From positions 372,001 to 436,000 of the forward strand of contig NZ_CP016503.1 in the NCBI RefSeq assembly GCF_001693335.1: 64,000 nt of DNA, read 5' to 3'. Made by a program: the position numbers and the translations under genes. This DNA comes from Helicobacter enhydrae (GTDB lineage Bacteria; Campylobacterota; Campylobacteria; Campylobacterales; Helicobacteraceae). Every line of letters starts with the position of its first letter. The first letter of the stretch is position 1. Positions 48,337-57,353 of this stretch are shown here, piece after piece. A model generated the notes under the pieces. The model was not told where the DNA came from. It did not search any database and worked only from the letters and a program-made list of their open reading frames with translations.

Positions 48337-48849
48337 TTACTTTTTGACCCCTTCATTGATCACATCAAGGAGATTGGAAGATTTCTGACTTTTTTTATTG
48401 CGATATTCAGGCTTAAACTGATTGCCCACCAACGGCTTGGCATTGCTCTGTGGAGCGTGACACTGCGTGCAATTCCAGCGACTATCAGCAATACCATCAG
48501 TGACTGCTTTGGAATTACGCAAATCATAAAGATGGGATTTGGGCACAGGTGTCGCACCCATATCTTTTGCAACATCAGGAGAATGGCAATCCAAACAAGC
48601 ATTGCTGTTTTGTGTAAAATCTGTCATTCCCTCCACATTGTGTGGAATCATCGGTGGAGCATTTTCAAACGCTCGATCAAACACTTGGCTTTCTCCGGGC
48701 TCTTGTTTGCTATATGAAAACTGCTCTAGCTTTGTTTTGTCTTCAGTGGCAAGAGGAGCCTTCCTCAATCCTATCTCACTATCGCTCACAGCACCCCACA
48801 AGATTCCAGCACCTACGCTACTCACTAATATCATCGTTTTAATATTCAT
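48337..48849 (-). CDS. napB: Periplasmic nitrate reductase dihaem cytochrome NapB
   Basis: 170 residues. Signal segment (about 1-20); two haem-binding sites CLDCH (C85, C88, H89) and CTQCH (C127, C130, H131); further His for axial ligation (PHNVEG, SHLYDL). It passes electrons to NapA. AGGAGGAAG precedes the ATG. The nap transcript appears to end after this gene: napL and napD, common further genes in the group, are not here. Confidence 0.95.
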   Translation of the reverse strand: MNIKTMILVSSVGAGILWGAVSDSEIGLRKAPLATEDKTKLEQFSYSKQEPGESQVFDRAFENAPPMIPHNVEGMTDFTQNSNACLDCHSPDVAKDMGATPVPKSHLYDLRNSKAVTDGIADSRWNCTQCHAPQSNAKPLVGNQFKPEYRNKKSQKSSNLLDVINEGVKK

Positions 48850-49735
48850 TTCTTCCTCCTAAAATTTTAAATTCCAATGCCTCATCTTGGCACACTTCAA
48901 TACATCTTCCACACTTGATACAAGCCATCGCATCGACCACTCCACTTCTTTTGCCCACCAAATCAAGCACTTGGGGTTCAGGGCAGATTTCTACGCATTT
49001 TTTACATTTCGTGCAATGATTGACTTGATGTGATACACGCAAAATCGAAAATTTGCCAATCAATCCAAAACTTGCACCTATCGGGCAGATATAACCACAA
49101 AATCCATTCTTCAAGACGCACAAATCAAACACGAAAATCATCGCAACGCTCAACAATCCAAACCCCATACCAAACACCAATCCACGACTCAAAGAAGATA
49201 CGGGATTGATCATCTCAAAAGCCCCAACTCCAAACACAAAGGACAGCAAAAGAGACAGAAGCAACACTCCATACTTAAACCATCTTTTGAGATTGAGCAT
49301 TTTGAGCCCTTGCCACCCCAGTTTTCTGCGTAAAAAATTGGCACAATCTGTGATGAGATTGACAGGACAGACATAAGCACAATAAAGCCTACCACCAACA
49401 AGCCCATAAAACAAAACCACGACAAACACGCCTAGCCACACATCAAGTGCCAATCCACCTCCAGCAACCACAAGTTGCAAAGTCGCAAAAGGCTCACTCA
49501 AGGGTATTTTGCCCAACACATACGCAAAACTCAAATCCCCACTCAAAAGCGAAGAGAGGTTTTCTTTGTGCAAAATCACACCATTGACATCGGCATCTGC
49601 GGTATTGAGCAATCGCATCTGATAGACCTCTTGATGTTTTCTGATATCCAAAACAGCATAGTTCCCAAACACAAAAAGCAACAAAATCCCTATCTGAATC
49701 AAGCGTCTAGCAAACAAAAACCTATAAGCTCTCAT
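48839..49735 (-). CDS. napH: Quinol dehydrogenase membrane subunit NapH
   Basis: 298 residues. Four to five membrane segments, the CxxxCP motifs CAYVCP and CGYICP, and two C-terminal [4Fe-4S] sites (CTKCKKCVEICPEP and CIKCGRCIEVC). It oxidises menaquinol and passes electrons through NapG to NapB/NapA. ATG 49735 has GGAGAG upstream and overlaps the napG stop by one base. Confidence 0.94.
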   Translation of the reverse strand: MRAYRFLFARRLIQIGILLLFVFGNYAVLDIRKHQEVYQMRLLNTADADVNGVILHKENLSSLLSGDLSFAYVLGKIPLSEPFATLQLVVAGGGLALDVWLGVFVVVLFYGLVGGRLYCAYVCPVNLITDCANFLRRKLGWQGLKMLNLKRWFKYGVLLLSLLLSFVFGVGAFEMINPVSSLSRGLVFGMGFGLLSVAMIFVFDLCVLKNGFCGYICPIGASFGLIGKFSILRVSHQVNHCTKCKKCVEICPEPQVLDLVGKRSGVVDAMACIKCGRCIEVCQDEALEFKILGGRNEY

Positions 49736-50499
49736 CAAAACTCTCCATTATTGAGATAATCCAAAGAATTTGTTTTGTTTGGATTAGAATCTACCTCTTG
49801 ATTGATTCGCGTTTCATCCCCTTGCTTCCAGCTACGGATATAGTGATCCCCCACCGCACCCATCACTTTCTCATAGGGCAAAACCACGATTGTCGGCTTT
49901 TGTGTCACACAAGCTCTCTCACACATTCCACACCCCGTGCAAAACTCCGCATCAACCATCGGCAAAAGCTTGGAATGCTTATCTGTGAAATCATTATGCT
50001 CCACCTTGAGATACAAAGCCTTTTTGATCAAAGGACACGCACGATAGCAAGCATCACACTGGATCCCTCCATAAGCGATACAATGCGTCGTATCAATGAC
50101 TGCAACCCCCATTCTTGCATAATCAATCTTCACCTGCCCCTCTGCATCACTCAAAGCCTCCGCACTCAATGCACCGCTAGGACAAGATCGCATACACGGA
50201 ATATCTTGGCACATATAGCACGGGATCTTGCGTGGTTCAAAATAAGGAGTCCCCGCACTAATGCCCTTTTGATTCCCAACTTCTGCAAGTTTCAATGTGA
50301 GATAAGGACAAGCTTCCACACACAAGCCACAGCGGATACAATGAGACAAAAAATCCTTTTTGGCACCGGGAGGTCGCAACACATCTTGCTTGACTTGAGC
50401 GTTGAGATATTCACTCCAGATCATTGCACCAGCCCCCAAAACTCCGAGGCTCCCCACTCCCTTCTTCAGTGCTTCCCTACGCTCCCAATCAAACTTCAT
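49735..50499 (-). CDS. napG: Ferredoxin-type protein NapG
   Basis: 254 residues. Tat-like N-terminus WERREALKKGVG followed by a hydrophobic segment, then four [4Fe-4S] sites: CIRCGLCVEACP, CYMCQDIPCMRSCP, CDACYRACP and CTGCGMCERAC. Periplasmic electron-transfer partner of NapH. It starts two bases after the napA stop. Confidence 0.94.
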   Translation of the reverse strand: MKFDWERREALKKGVGSLGVLGAGAMIWSEYLNAQVKQDVLRPPGAKKDFLSHCIRCGLCVEACPYLTLKLAEVGNQKGISAGTPYFEPRKIPCYMCQDIPCMRSCPSGALSAEALSDAEGQVKIDYARMGVAVIDTTHCIAYGGIQCDACYRACPLIKKALYLKVEHNDFTDKHSKLLPMVDAEFCTGCGMCERACVTQKPTIVVLPYEKVMGAVGDHYIRSWKQGDETRINQEVDSNPNKTNSLDYLNNGEF

Positions 50500-50501
50500 T
50501 G

Positions 50502-53306
50502 CTATGCCTTATAAATCTTCACTGCACATTTTTTGAAATCTGTTTGCTTAGAAATCGGGCAAGTCGCATCAAGGCAAACTTTGTTGATCAATACATTTTC
50601 ATCAAACCAAGGCACATAGATCAATCCTTTGGGTGGCTTGTTGCGTCCCCTTGTATCAATCCTTGCCTTGACTTTGCCGCGACGAGATTCCACCCAAATG
50701 ACATCGCCATTTTGTAGATTGCGTTCTTGTGCATCTTTGTCATTCATATAGCACAACGCCTCTGGCACTGCTTTGTAGAGTTCAGGGACACGCATAGTCA
50801 TCGTGCCACTATGCCAATGCTCTAGCACACGCCCCGTGCAAAGCCACATCGGATATTGCTCATCTGGCATTTCACAAGGATCCATATAAGGACGCAAGAA
50901 GATTTTTGCTTTGTTGTTGATGTCTGTTTTTTGGTTTGATGGTTTTGCCAAATCGCCTTGAGCGATGGATTTGCCTTTGTTACCATAAAAAGCAAAACGC
51001 GCTCCGCCTCCATATTTTTTGGCATACACATCGTATTCTGCATTGAAACGCCATAGTGTTTCTCTCCACCCAAGCTTGGCTTTTTTGTCTTCGATCACAG
51101 GCCATCTCAAGCCTCTCACATAATGATAAACATCAAAAGGTGCCAAATCGTGCCCATGCCCAGTCCCAAACTTGCGATATTCTTCCCAAAGATATTTTTG
51201 GATAAAAAACCCACAGCCTTTATCTACTTTGCCATCTCCCCCCTTGACTTGACGGAAATCACCTTGAACCTCGGTGTTTTCAAACCCTTTTGTCACAGAA
51301 TCTTTGCCATAAACATAGCTACGCGCTTTTTTGTTGGCAAACAAAACATCATAGAGTGTATCACTCTCTTTGTATCCCATCTTTTTGGCTTCTGCCAACA
51401 CAGACTTCATCTCCAACTCAGGATAATCTTTGCCCCAAACCTCTTTGAGCGTGAAGCGTTTGGCAAACTCTGTCATCTGCCAAAGATCAGGCATTGCCTC
51501 GCCTACAGGTACCACCTGCTGACGCCAATGCTGCGTGCGTCTCTCTGCATTACCATAAGCTCCCCATTTTTCATACATCATCGCACTAGGCAAAATCAAA
51601 TCAGCCACTTTGGCACTAATGCCCGGATAGCAATCACTTGTCACGATGAAATTATCCATCTCTCTTGCTGCCTTGATCCAGTGATTGAGGTTTGCGGTAT
51701 TTTGCCAAGGGTTATTGACTGCCACCCAAACCCACTTGATTTTGCCTTCCTCTAGCTCCCTCATCGCCTTGAGATAATTGGAGCCGATTTTGCCATTGAG
51801 TGTCCCTTGAGGGAGATTCCAAACTTTTTCTGTTATCTCTCGATGCTTTGGATTATCTACCACCATATCAGCAGGCAATCTATGACTAAACACCCCCACT
51901 TCCCTTGCCGTTCCACACGCACTCGGTTGCCCTGTCAGAGAAAACGCTCCATTGCCCGGCTGACTCTGTTTGCCTAGTAGCAAATGCACCATATAGCTCT
52001 GCTCATTGACCCAAGTTCCTCTTTGGTGCTGATTCATTCCCATTGTCCAGAAGCTCACCACCTTGCGATCTTTTTGGAGATAATAATTTGCCAAATCTTG
52101 CAACTTTTGCTTGAAGCTCTCCAAGTCCTCGCTATCATCTCCTTTAGCCAATTTAGCGACAAAATCAAGAGTATAAGGCTCCAAGCCCTTTTTGAACTCC
52201 TCAAACCCAATCTCCCAATGTGCCCCTGCTTTGGAGCCATCCATCTGCATTGCCTCTCCGGTTTTTAGCCCCAAATATTGCAAGGTGATGCCTTCATTTT
52301 GACTCAAAACTTTAGTCTTTTCTTTTTCTACGATGGGTTTTTCTGATGTGGTGACATAGGGAGAGTTTGGATTTCTCAAGCCATAGCCAATATTGACAAA
52401 GCCCGTTGTAAAAACACAATGTTTCTTGACAAAATCCAAATCGATAGATTGTGGGTGGTTATACACCAACTCCCTTGCGATGTAATTCCAAATCGCCAAA
52501 TCTGTCTGTGGCTTGAAAATAATCTCAATATCTGCAATATCAGAAGTGCGATTGCGGTATGTCGTGAGATTGATGACTTTGACTTGTTCTTTGTTTGTGA
52601 GCTTCCTATCTGTCACACGGCTCCAAAGGATCGGGTGCATTTCAGCCATATTGGCTCCCCAGGTCACGATAGTGTCTGTCAATTCGATATCATCATAGCA
52701 CCCTGCAGGTTCATCGATTCCAAAAGTCTGCATAAACCCTGCCACAGCACTTGCCATACAATGGCGTGCGTTTGGATCAATGTTGTTGCTCCTAAAACCA
52801 CCTTTGAAAAGCTTGATAGCAGCATATCCCTCAGGGATTGTGTATTGCCCCGAGCCAAAAACCATAGTCGCTGTGGGTCCATAGCGATTGTAAGTTTCTT
52901 TGAATTTTTGCTCCATCACATCAAAGGCTTTTTGCCAACTCACAGGTTGGAACTTCCCTTTTTTGTCAAACTCTCCTTTACTATTGACACGCAAAAGAGG
53001 CTGTGTCAATCTGTCTTGAGCATACATAATTTTGGCACAGAAATAGCCTTTGATACAATTCAAGCCACGATTGACAGGAGCTTCAGGATCGCCTTTGATT
53101 GCCACGATTTTATTGTTTTTGGTCGCAATCATCACCCCACAACCCGTTCCACAAAAACGACAAGTGGATTTGTCCCATCGCCATCCGCTCTCTCCTTGTT
53201 GTGCTTTTGCTTCAAGGGCTTTGGGGATCACCATTCCAACACTTGCAGCCGCACTCATCACAGCAGAACTCTTCAAAAAATCACGCCGATTCAGCTTCTC
53301 TTGCAT
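50502..53306 (-). CDS. napA: Periplasmic nitrate reductase catalytic subunit NapA
   Basis: 934 residues, the campylobacterial size. Tat signal [10 protein letters not shown] followed by a hydrophobic stretch; [4Fe-4S] ligands C49, C52, C56, C84; the molybdenum ligand Cys is C183 ([11 protein letters not shown]). It holds two molybdopterin guanine dinucleotides and reduces nitrate to nitrite in the periplasm, allowing growth at low oxygen. AAGGAGG precedes the ATG. A possible -10 (TAGAAT) lies upstream on the minus strand near 53370. First gene of napAGHB. Confidence 0.97.
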   Translation of the reverse strand: MQEKLNRRDFLKSSAVMSAAASVGMVIPKALEAKAQQGESGWRWDKSTCRFCGTGCGVMIATKNNKIVAIKGDPEAPVNRGLNCIKGYFCAKIMYAQDRLTQPLLRVNSKGEFDKKGKFQPVSWQKAFDVMEQKFKETYNRYGPTATMVFGSGQYTIPEGYAAIKLFKGGFRSNNIDPNARHCMASAVAGFMQTFGIDEPAGCYDDIELTDTIVTWGANMAEMHPILWSRVTDRKLTNKEQVKVINLTTYRNRTSDIADIEIIFKPQTDLAIWNYIARELVYNHPQSIDLDFVKKHCVFTTGFVNIGYGLRNPNSPYVTTSEKPIVEKEKTKVLSQNEGITLQYLGLKTGEAMQMDGSKAGAHWEIGFEEFKKGLEPYTLDFVAKLAKGDDSEDLESFKQKLQDLANYYLQKDRKVVSFWTMGMNQHQRGTWVNEQSYMVHLLLGKQSQPGNGAFSLTGQPSACGTAREVGVFSHRLPADMVVDNPKHREITEKVWNLPQGTLNGKIGSNYLKAMRELEEGKIKWVWVAVNNPWQNTANLNHWIKAAREMDNFIVTSDCYPGISAKVADLILPSAMMYEKWGAYGNAERRTQHWRQQVVPVGEAMPDLWQMTEFAKRFTLKEVWGKDYPELEMKSVLAEAKKMGYKESDTLYDVLFANKKARSYVYGKDSVTKGFENTEVQGDFRQVKGGDGKVDKGCGFFIQKYLWEEYRKFGTGHGHDLAPFDVYHYVRGLRWPVIEDKKAKLGWRETLWRFNAEYDVYAKKYGGGARFAFYGNKGKSIAQGDLAKPSNQKTDINNKAKIFLRPYMDPCEMPDEQYPMWLCTGRVLEHWHSGTMTMRVPELYKAVPEALCYMNDKDAQERNLQNGDVIWVESRRGKVKARIDTRGRNKPPKGLIYVPWFDENVLINKVCLDATCPISKQTDFKKCAVKIYKA

Positions 53307-53384
53307 ATTTCCTCCTTATCAGTCAATCACCATAATCAACACAAATCAATCTGGCGACTTTGCGTCAAAGATTCTATGATTTAA

Positions 53385-53776
53385 TATTTTGATCAATCTT
53401 AAGATGAGGCAAAATTAAAATGTGCTGATTTGAGGATCAAAAGAATGCAAATAATCTTTTACTTTTTCAGAAAAATCCAAAACAAAAACACATTCGTGCC
53501 TATCATCAAAATCAAATTTGACTCCAAAATCAGATTGTTTTGCAAATGACAATCAAAAATTTGTGGCAATTTTGTAAAACCTTCTGATAATCAATCATCT
53601 AAATGTAAATTTTAGTAACACTAATTTTTATGATTCAAAGCACAAAATTTCTAACTTAAGATATTCATTTTAGATTATTTTAAATATTTTTCACGATCTA
53701 GAATCTTTTTGCAAACCCCACCCCCCACCATTTCAATAGATTCTTTTGCAAACTCTTAAAAAACTCTAATCAATTA
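53385..53776. other. AT-rich gap upstream of napA, no feature recognised
   Basis: No convincing gene, RNA or inverted repeat is seen. It likely holds napA regulation on its left edge, and it gives way to GATTCT/AGAATC-rich island sequence from about 53690. Confidence 0.5.
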
Positions 53777-53779
53777 TCA

Positions 53780-53952
53780 AACCTCACTATTTCAATATAA
53801 GTACAAACAACCGCTGACCAAACAAACCTTTGTAGAACCCCAAAAGATGCCAAGTCAATGTAATCTTGAACGAGCCTTGCTAATGAGGTTATGGGGGTTG
53901 TTAAGGGGGATAAGGGGAACGCTTGCCATAAGTTCCCCTTGATCCCCTTAAG
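53780..53952 (+). repeat. Repeat modules E and B, copy 4
   Basis: E (53780-53846) and B (53847-53952). This B lacks the CAATGCTGG segment between CTTGCTAATG and GGTTATGGGGG. The hairpin arms are TTAAGGGGGATAAGGGGAA and TTCCCCTTGATCCCCTTAA. Confidence 0.75.
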
Positions 53953-54046
53953 AAAAACTCCAAGCCGTGCTTGAAAAAATTAGAAAATGTGCTTTTGCAA
54001 AAGCAACTTAAAAAAACCCTTAGGGAATCTAGAATTGCTTCAAAGT

Positions 54047-54096
54047 TCATTTGTGCAAAACGCCATTTGCTAGTCATTTTTTGCGATTGGATTCTT
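54047..54096 (+). repeat. Repeat module D, copy 2
   Basis: Matches 27541-27590 at nearly all positions; lies between B (53847) and A (54272) in the usual order. Confidence 0.65.
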
Positions 54097-54149
54097 TTAT
54101 CGAGATTACCTTTGCCAAAGCACACTTTTGGGTGTTTCTAGAATCTCTA

Positions 54150-54158
54150 GGGGGGGGG
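54150..54158 (+). repeat. G9 homopolymer in repeat island 3
   Basis: Nine G between modules D and A, not in a gene. The other island units lack it, so it may have grown by slippage. A second run, C8, is at 54782-54789. Confidence 0.6.
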
Positions 54159-54271
54159 TTCTTTTGAAGTTAGCTTGAGAGGCTCTATATTCTTTGGTGA
54201 TTCTTGATTTGTTTGCTAGTTTTTGAGATTGGTTTTGCACAAGCACACTTTCTAGTCACCAATTCCCACTT

Positions 54272-54365
54272 TGCTTTTTTCTATAAGGGGGACAAGGGGG
54301 TTTATTGCGAGGCACCCCCCTTATCCCCCTTAAAATCCCCCAAACCCCTGCCCGCTTTTTGTGTG
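54272..54365 (+). repeat. Repeat module A, copy 4
   Basis: Same hairpin as the other A copies. The following GTGACCCACATTAGTTTGAC is shared with copies 1 and 5, whereas copies 2 and 3 end differently, so two A subtypes exist. Confidence 0.8.
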
Positions 54366-54465
54366 TGACCCACATTAGTTTGACTTTGTTTTGATTCTTT
54401 GGTGTTTTGAGTTTGATTCTTTAGATTCTTGTTGCAACTTTTTTAAAAAATCACAAAAATATAAA

Positions 54466-54632
54466 ACCCCACTAAGTTATAAAGACAATGCAAACCGCTT
54501 CCCAAACCAACCTTGTAGAACCAAAAAAGATTCCAAGTCAATGTAATCTTGAACGAGCCTTGCTAATGCGGTTATGGGGTTGTTAAGGGGGATAAGGGGA
54601 ACGCTGCCATAAGTTCCCCTTATCCCCCTTAA
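54466..54632 (+). repeat. Repeat modules E (partial) and B, copy 5
   Basis: Shortened E (54466-54527) and B (54528-54632). The B arms 54582-54600 and 54613-54631 are perfect 19-base reverse complements, the best-formed hairpin of the set. The flank AGAGATCCTAGGGGATTCTA follows, then about 250 bases of island sequence up to the toxin gene. Confidence 0.8.
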
Positions 54633-54889
54633 GAGAGATCCTAGGGGATTCTAGAATTGTATAAAGGGTGCTTTGCTCAAGCTAACTCAAAGAGAGAGAA
54701 TCTCAAGAGATTCTGGAATCGCCAAAGAACAGACTTCCCCAAGCCAAAGCCAAAAAAGAAACTCCAAAGTTTCTAGAATCACCCCCCCCTAACCCCCCAA
54801 CTCCATTCTCAAGAACACAAAACCAACGAAATATGGCACTTTGTGGAAATGCAAAACAGAACCTAAAGATTTGGATATTCAAAATGATT

Positions 54890-55156
54890 TCAAAACAGCT
54901 CACTATGAGAGCCTATATCCAAACAATAAAGAATCAATTTGTCATCTTGTTTTTTGTAGATTAAAAGCAAATCAGGCTTTAGATGGCATTCTCTAAATCC
55001 TACATAATCGCCTTTTAATGCATGATCTCTGTATTTTGGTTCTAGGATTTCATCATTTGCTAGTTTTAGTGAAACTTTAGAAAACAATTCTTTATCCTTT
55101 TTGCTTAGTTTTTTATACGACTTTTTAAAAGACTTAGAAAAATCAATCTTCATCAT
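54890..55156 (-). CDS. YafQ/RelE-family mRNA interferase toxin
   Basis: 88 residues. The C-terminal half (DHALKGDYVGFRECHLKPDL then LLIYKK and GSHSELF) closely follows the H. pylori HP0892/HP0894-type YafQ toxins, with the conserved His pair, Arg and C-terminal His-Ser-Glu-Leu-Phe. Such toxins cleave mRNA at the ribosome or in free form and slow growth. The start overlaps the antitoxin stop by 14 bases, with ATG-ATG at 55156/55153. The gene pair sits between repeat modules B and D-A. Confidence 0.88.
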   Translation of the reverse strand: MMKIDFSKSFKKSYKKLSKKDKELFSKVSLKLANDEILEPKYRDHALKGDYVGFRECHLKPDLLLIYKKQDDKLILYCLDIGSHSELF

Positions 55157-55466
55157 TATTTAAATATTCCATTGCTTGCTGATGATTTTCAAATGATACG
55201 ACTTCACCTCTCTCAACTTCCTCAATCGCATTTAGAAGTCTGGCACTAGGCGTGCGCCATTTTTCCATAAGAGCATCTTGTATGAAATGTTTTTTTCTGA
55301 TTCTGTTGTTGAGCTTGTTTTCAATCCTCTTTTTCTCTGCATTGATTTTCATCGTTTCTTTTTCTAGGGCATCCATCATGCCTTTGAGTTGCTTTTCGTT
55401 TTTTGTTCTTAATTTTTCAATATAAGCTTGATCTAGAGTATCTTGTCTTGTTGATGCGGTTTGCAT
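55143..55466 (-). CDS. Antitoxin of the YafQ-type pair
   Basis: 107 residues from ATG 55466 (AAGGAG five bases before). Highly charged helical middle (about 15-60), then a C-terminal segment VVSFENHQQAMEYLNN that probably wraps the toxin. I do not recognise the family of the N-terminal part; the antitoxin role comes from order, overlap and size. Such antitoxins usually repress their own promoter, which would lie in 55467-55570. Confidence 0.75.
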   Translation of the reverse strand: MQTASTRQDTLDQAYIEKLRTKNEKQLKGMMDALEKETMKINAEKKRIENKLNNRIRKKHFIQDALMEKWRTPSARLLNAIEEVERGEVVSFENHQQAMEYLNNDED

Positions 55467-55574
55467 AATCACTCCTTGGTTAGATTGCTAGATCAATTAT
55501 AATTAAATTTCCCCAAATATTTTTGTAGTCAAAGCACGCGGATTTAGCAAAACCAATCCCACAAACCCTAAAGT

Positions 55575-55765
55575 TCATTTGTGCAAAACGCCATTTGCTA
55601 GCAGTTTTTTTGCGACTGGATTCTTTGCTTGAGATTGCTTTTGCAGAAGCACACTTTCTAGTCGCCAAATCCCACTTTGCTTTTTTCTATAAGGGGGACA
55701 AGGGGGTTTATTGCGAGGCACCCCCCTTATCCCCCTTAAAATCCCCCAAACTCGCTTTTTGTGTG
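55575..55765 (+). repeat. Repeat modules D and A, copy 5
   Basis: D (55575-55624) and A (55679-55765); this A lacks the CCCTGCCCG segment near its end. Together with the B at 54528 it completes a B-D-A unit split by the toxin-antitoxin genes. The remainder to 55922 is AT-rich promoter sequence. Confidence 0.75.
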
Positions 55766-55889
55766 TTACCCACATTAGTTTGACTTTGTTTTAATTCTTT
55801 GGTGTTTTAGATTTGTTTTTTAGATTTGAATCTCAAATCATCCCCCCTTGTCCCCTTCCACAAAACATCAAAGTTTTGATAGTTTTAGC

Positions 55890-55895
55890 TAGAAT
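55890..55895 (+). promoter_or_regulatory. Possible -10 box (TAGAAT) of the biotin carboxylase operon
   Basis: TAGAAT lies 27 bases before the ATG at 55923, after a T-rich stretch. It would drive the cluster to yedF. Confidence 0.4.
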
Positions 55896-55922
55896 ACTGC
55901 AATTTTTTCATCGGAGTTTTAT

Positions 55923-57353
55923 ATGTTTAAACGAATTTTAATTGCCAATCGTGGAGAAATAGCTGTGCGTATCATCCGTGCGTGCAAAGATTTGGGGATC
56001 GAGAGCGTTGCGATCTACTCTCAAGCCGATAGAGAATCCCTCCACGCAAAAATGGCAGATTTTGCTTATGAGCTAAGCCAAGATCCAATCAAAGGATACC
56101 TAGATGCCGATCTCATCATCAAAATCGCCAAAGAAAGCCACTCTCAAGCCATCCACCCGGGCTATGGGTTTTTGTCCGAAAACGCACTTTTCGCACAAAA
56201 AGTAGCCGAAAGCGGTTTGGTGTGGATAGGACCTAGAGCTGAAGTCATTGCAAAAATGGGGGACAAAAATGTCGCAAGAGATTTGATGAGAAGCAACGGC
56301 ATACCAATCGTTCCGGGCACTTTGCCCCTCAACCAAAAAACCCCCGATGAACTCAAGCAAATCGCTCAAGACATCGGCTACCCCATCATCCTCAAAGCAA
56401 GTGCAGGTGGTGGAGGCAAAGGCATACGAGTCGTAGAGGAGGAGGGCAAACTGCTTGAAAGCTTTGAAGCTTGCAAAAAAGAGGCGGGATTGTTTTTTGG
56501 CAATGATGATGTGTTTATGGAGAAATGTATCATCAACCCACGCCACATAGAGTTCCAAATCCTTGCTGATTCTTATGGCAACATCATTCATCTAGGAGAA
56601 CGCGATTGCTCCATCCAACGCCGTCATCAAAAACTCATCGAGATCGCCCCAAGCCCACACATCGATGAGGGCTTACGCAAAAAAATGGGAGTTGTTGCAA
56701 TCGCTGCAGCCAAAGCAGCCAATTACACAAACATTGGCACCATCGAGTTCCTCCTTGATGATGAAAACCAGTTTTATTTTATGGAAATGAACACAAGAAT
56801 CCAAGTAGAACACGGCATCACAGAAGAAATCACAGGCATTGATCTTGTGGTGCGACAGATCCGTATCGCAGCAGGAGAGATCCTTGAGCTTGAGCAACAA
56901 GACATCCATTTCCAAGGCTTCGCCATTCAAGCACGCATTAACGCCGAAGATGTGCATAACAACTTCGCCCCCAACCCCGGCAAAATCACGACCTACTACC
57001 CCGCACTCGGACCCTCTGTAAGGATTGATAGTTGCATTTACAAAGACTATGAAATCCCGCCATTTTACGACTCGATGGTGGCAAAAGTCATCGTGAGGGC
57101 GACAAGCTATGATTTGGCAGTCAAAAAACTAGCGCGTGCCTTGAGCGAATTCACAATCTATGGAATCAAAACCACCATTCCTTTCCTCAAAAACATCTGC
57201 AAAGACAAAAAATTCCGCCAAGGCAACTTCAACACCTCGTATTTGAGCAAGCACCTCCACCACCTCCTAGAGACAGACCACGATGACGACGCAGACACAG
57301 AGGAGCTGAGTGCGATTTGTGCGGCTTTAGCCTACAGAAACAAGGGGAAATGA
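55923..57353 (+). CDS. Biotin carboxylase subunit (AccC/PycA type)
   Basis: 476 residues. ATP-grasp enzyme that carboxylates a biotinyl domain: KRILIANRGEIAVRIIRACK, the glycine loop KASAGGGGKGIRVV near residue 160, RDCSIQRRHQKLIEIAPSP and EMNTRIQVEH near residue 290. It has about 25 more residues at the C-terminus than typical AccC, ending EELSAICAALAYRNKGK, as in Campylobacter PycA-type subunits, so pyruvate carboxylase subunit A is a real alternative to acetyl-CoA carboxylase. No biotin carrier or transferase gene is adjacent. It overlaps nnrDE by one base. Confidence 0.9.
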   Translation: MFKRILIANRGEIAVRIIRACKDLGIESVAIYSQADRESLHAKMADFAYELSQDPIKGYLDADLIIKIAKESHSQAIHPGYGFLSENALFAQKVAESGLVWIGPRAEVIAKMGDKNVARDLMRSNGIPIVPGTLPLNQKTPDELKQIAQDIGYPIILKASAGGGGKGIRVVEEEGKLLESFEACKKEAGLFFGNDDVFMEKCIINPRHIEFQILADSYGNIIHLGERDCSIQRRHQKLIEIAPSPHIDEGLRKKMGVVAIAAAKAANYTNIGTIEFLLDDENQFYFMEMNTRIQVEHGITEEITGIDLVVRQIRIAAGEILELEQQDIHFQGFAIQARINAEDVHNNFAPNPGKITTYYPALGPSVRIDSCIYKDYEIPPFYDSMVAKVIVRATSYDLAVKKLARALSEFTIYGIKTTIPFLKNICKDKKFRQGNFNTSYLSKHLHHLLETDHDDDADTEELSAICAALAYRNKGK

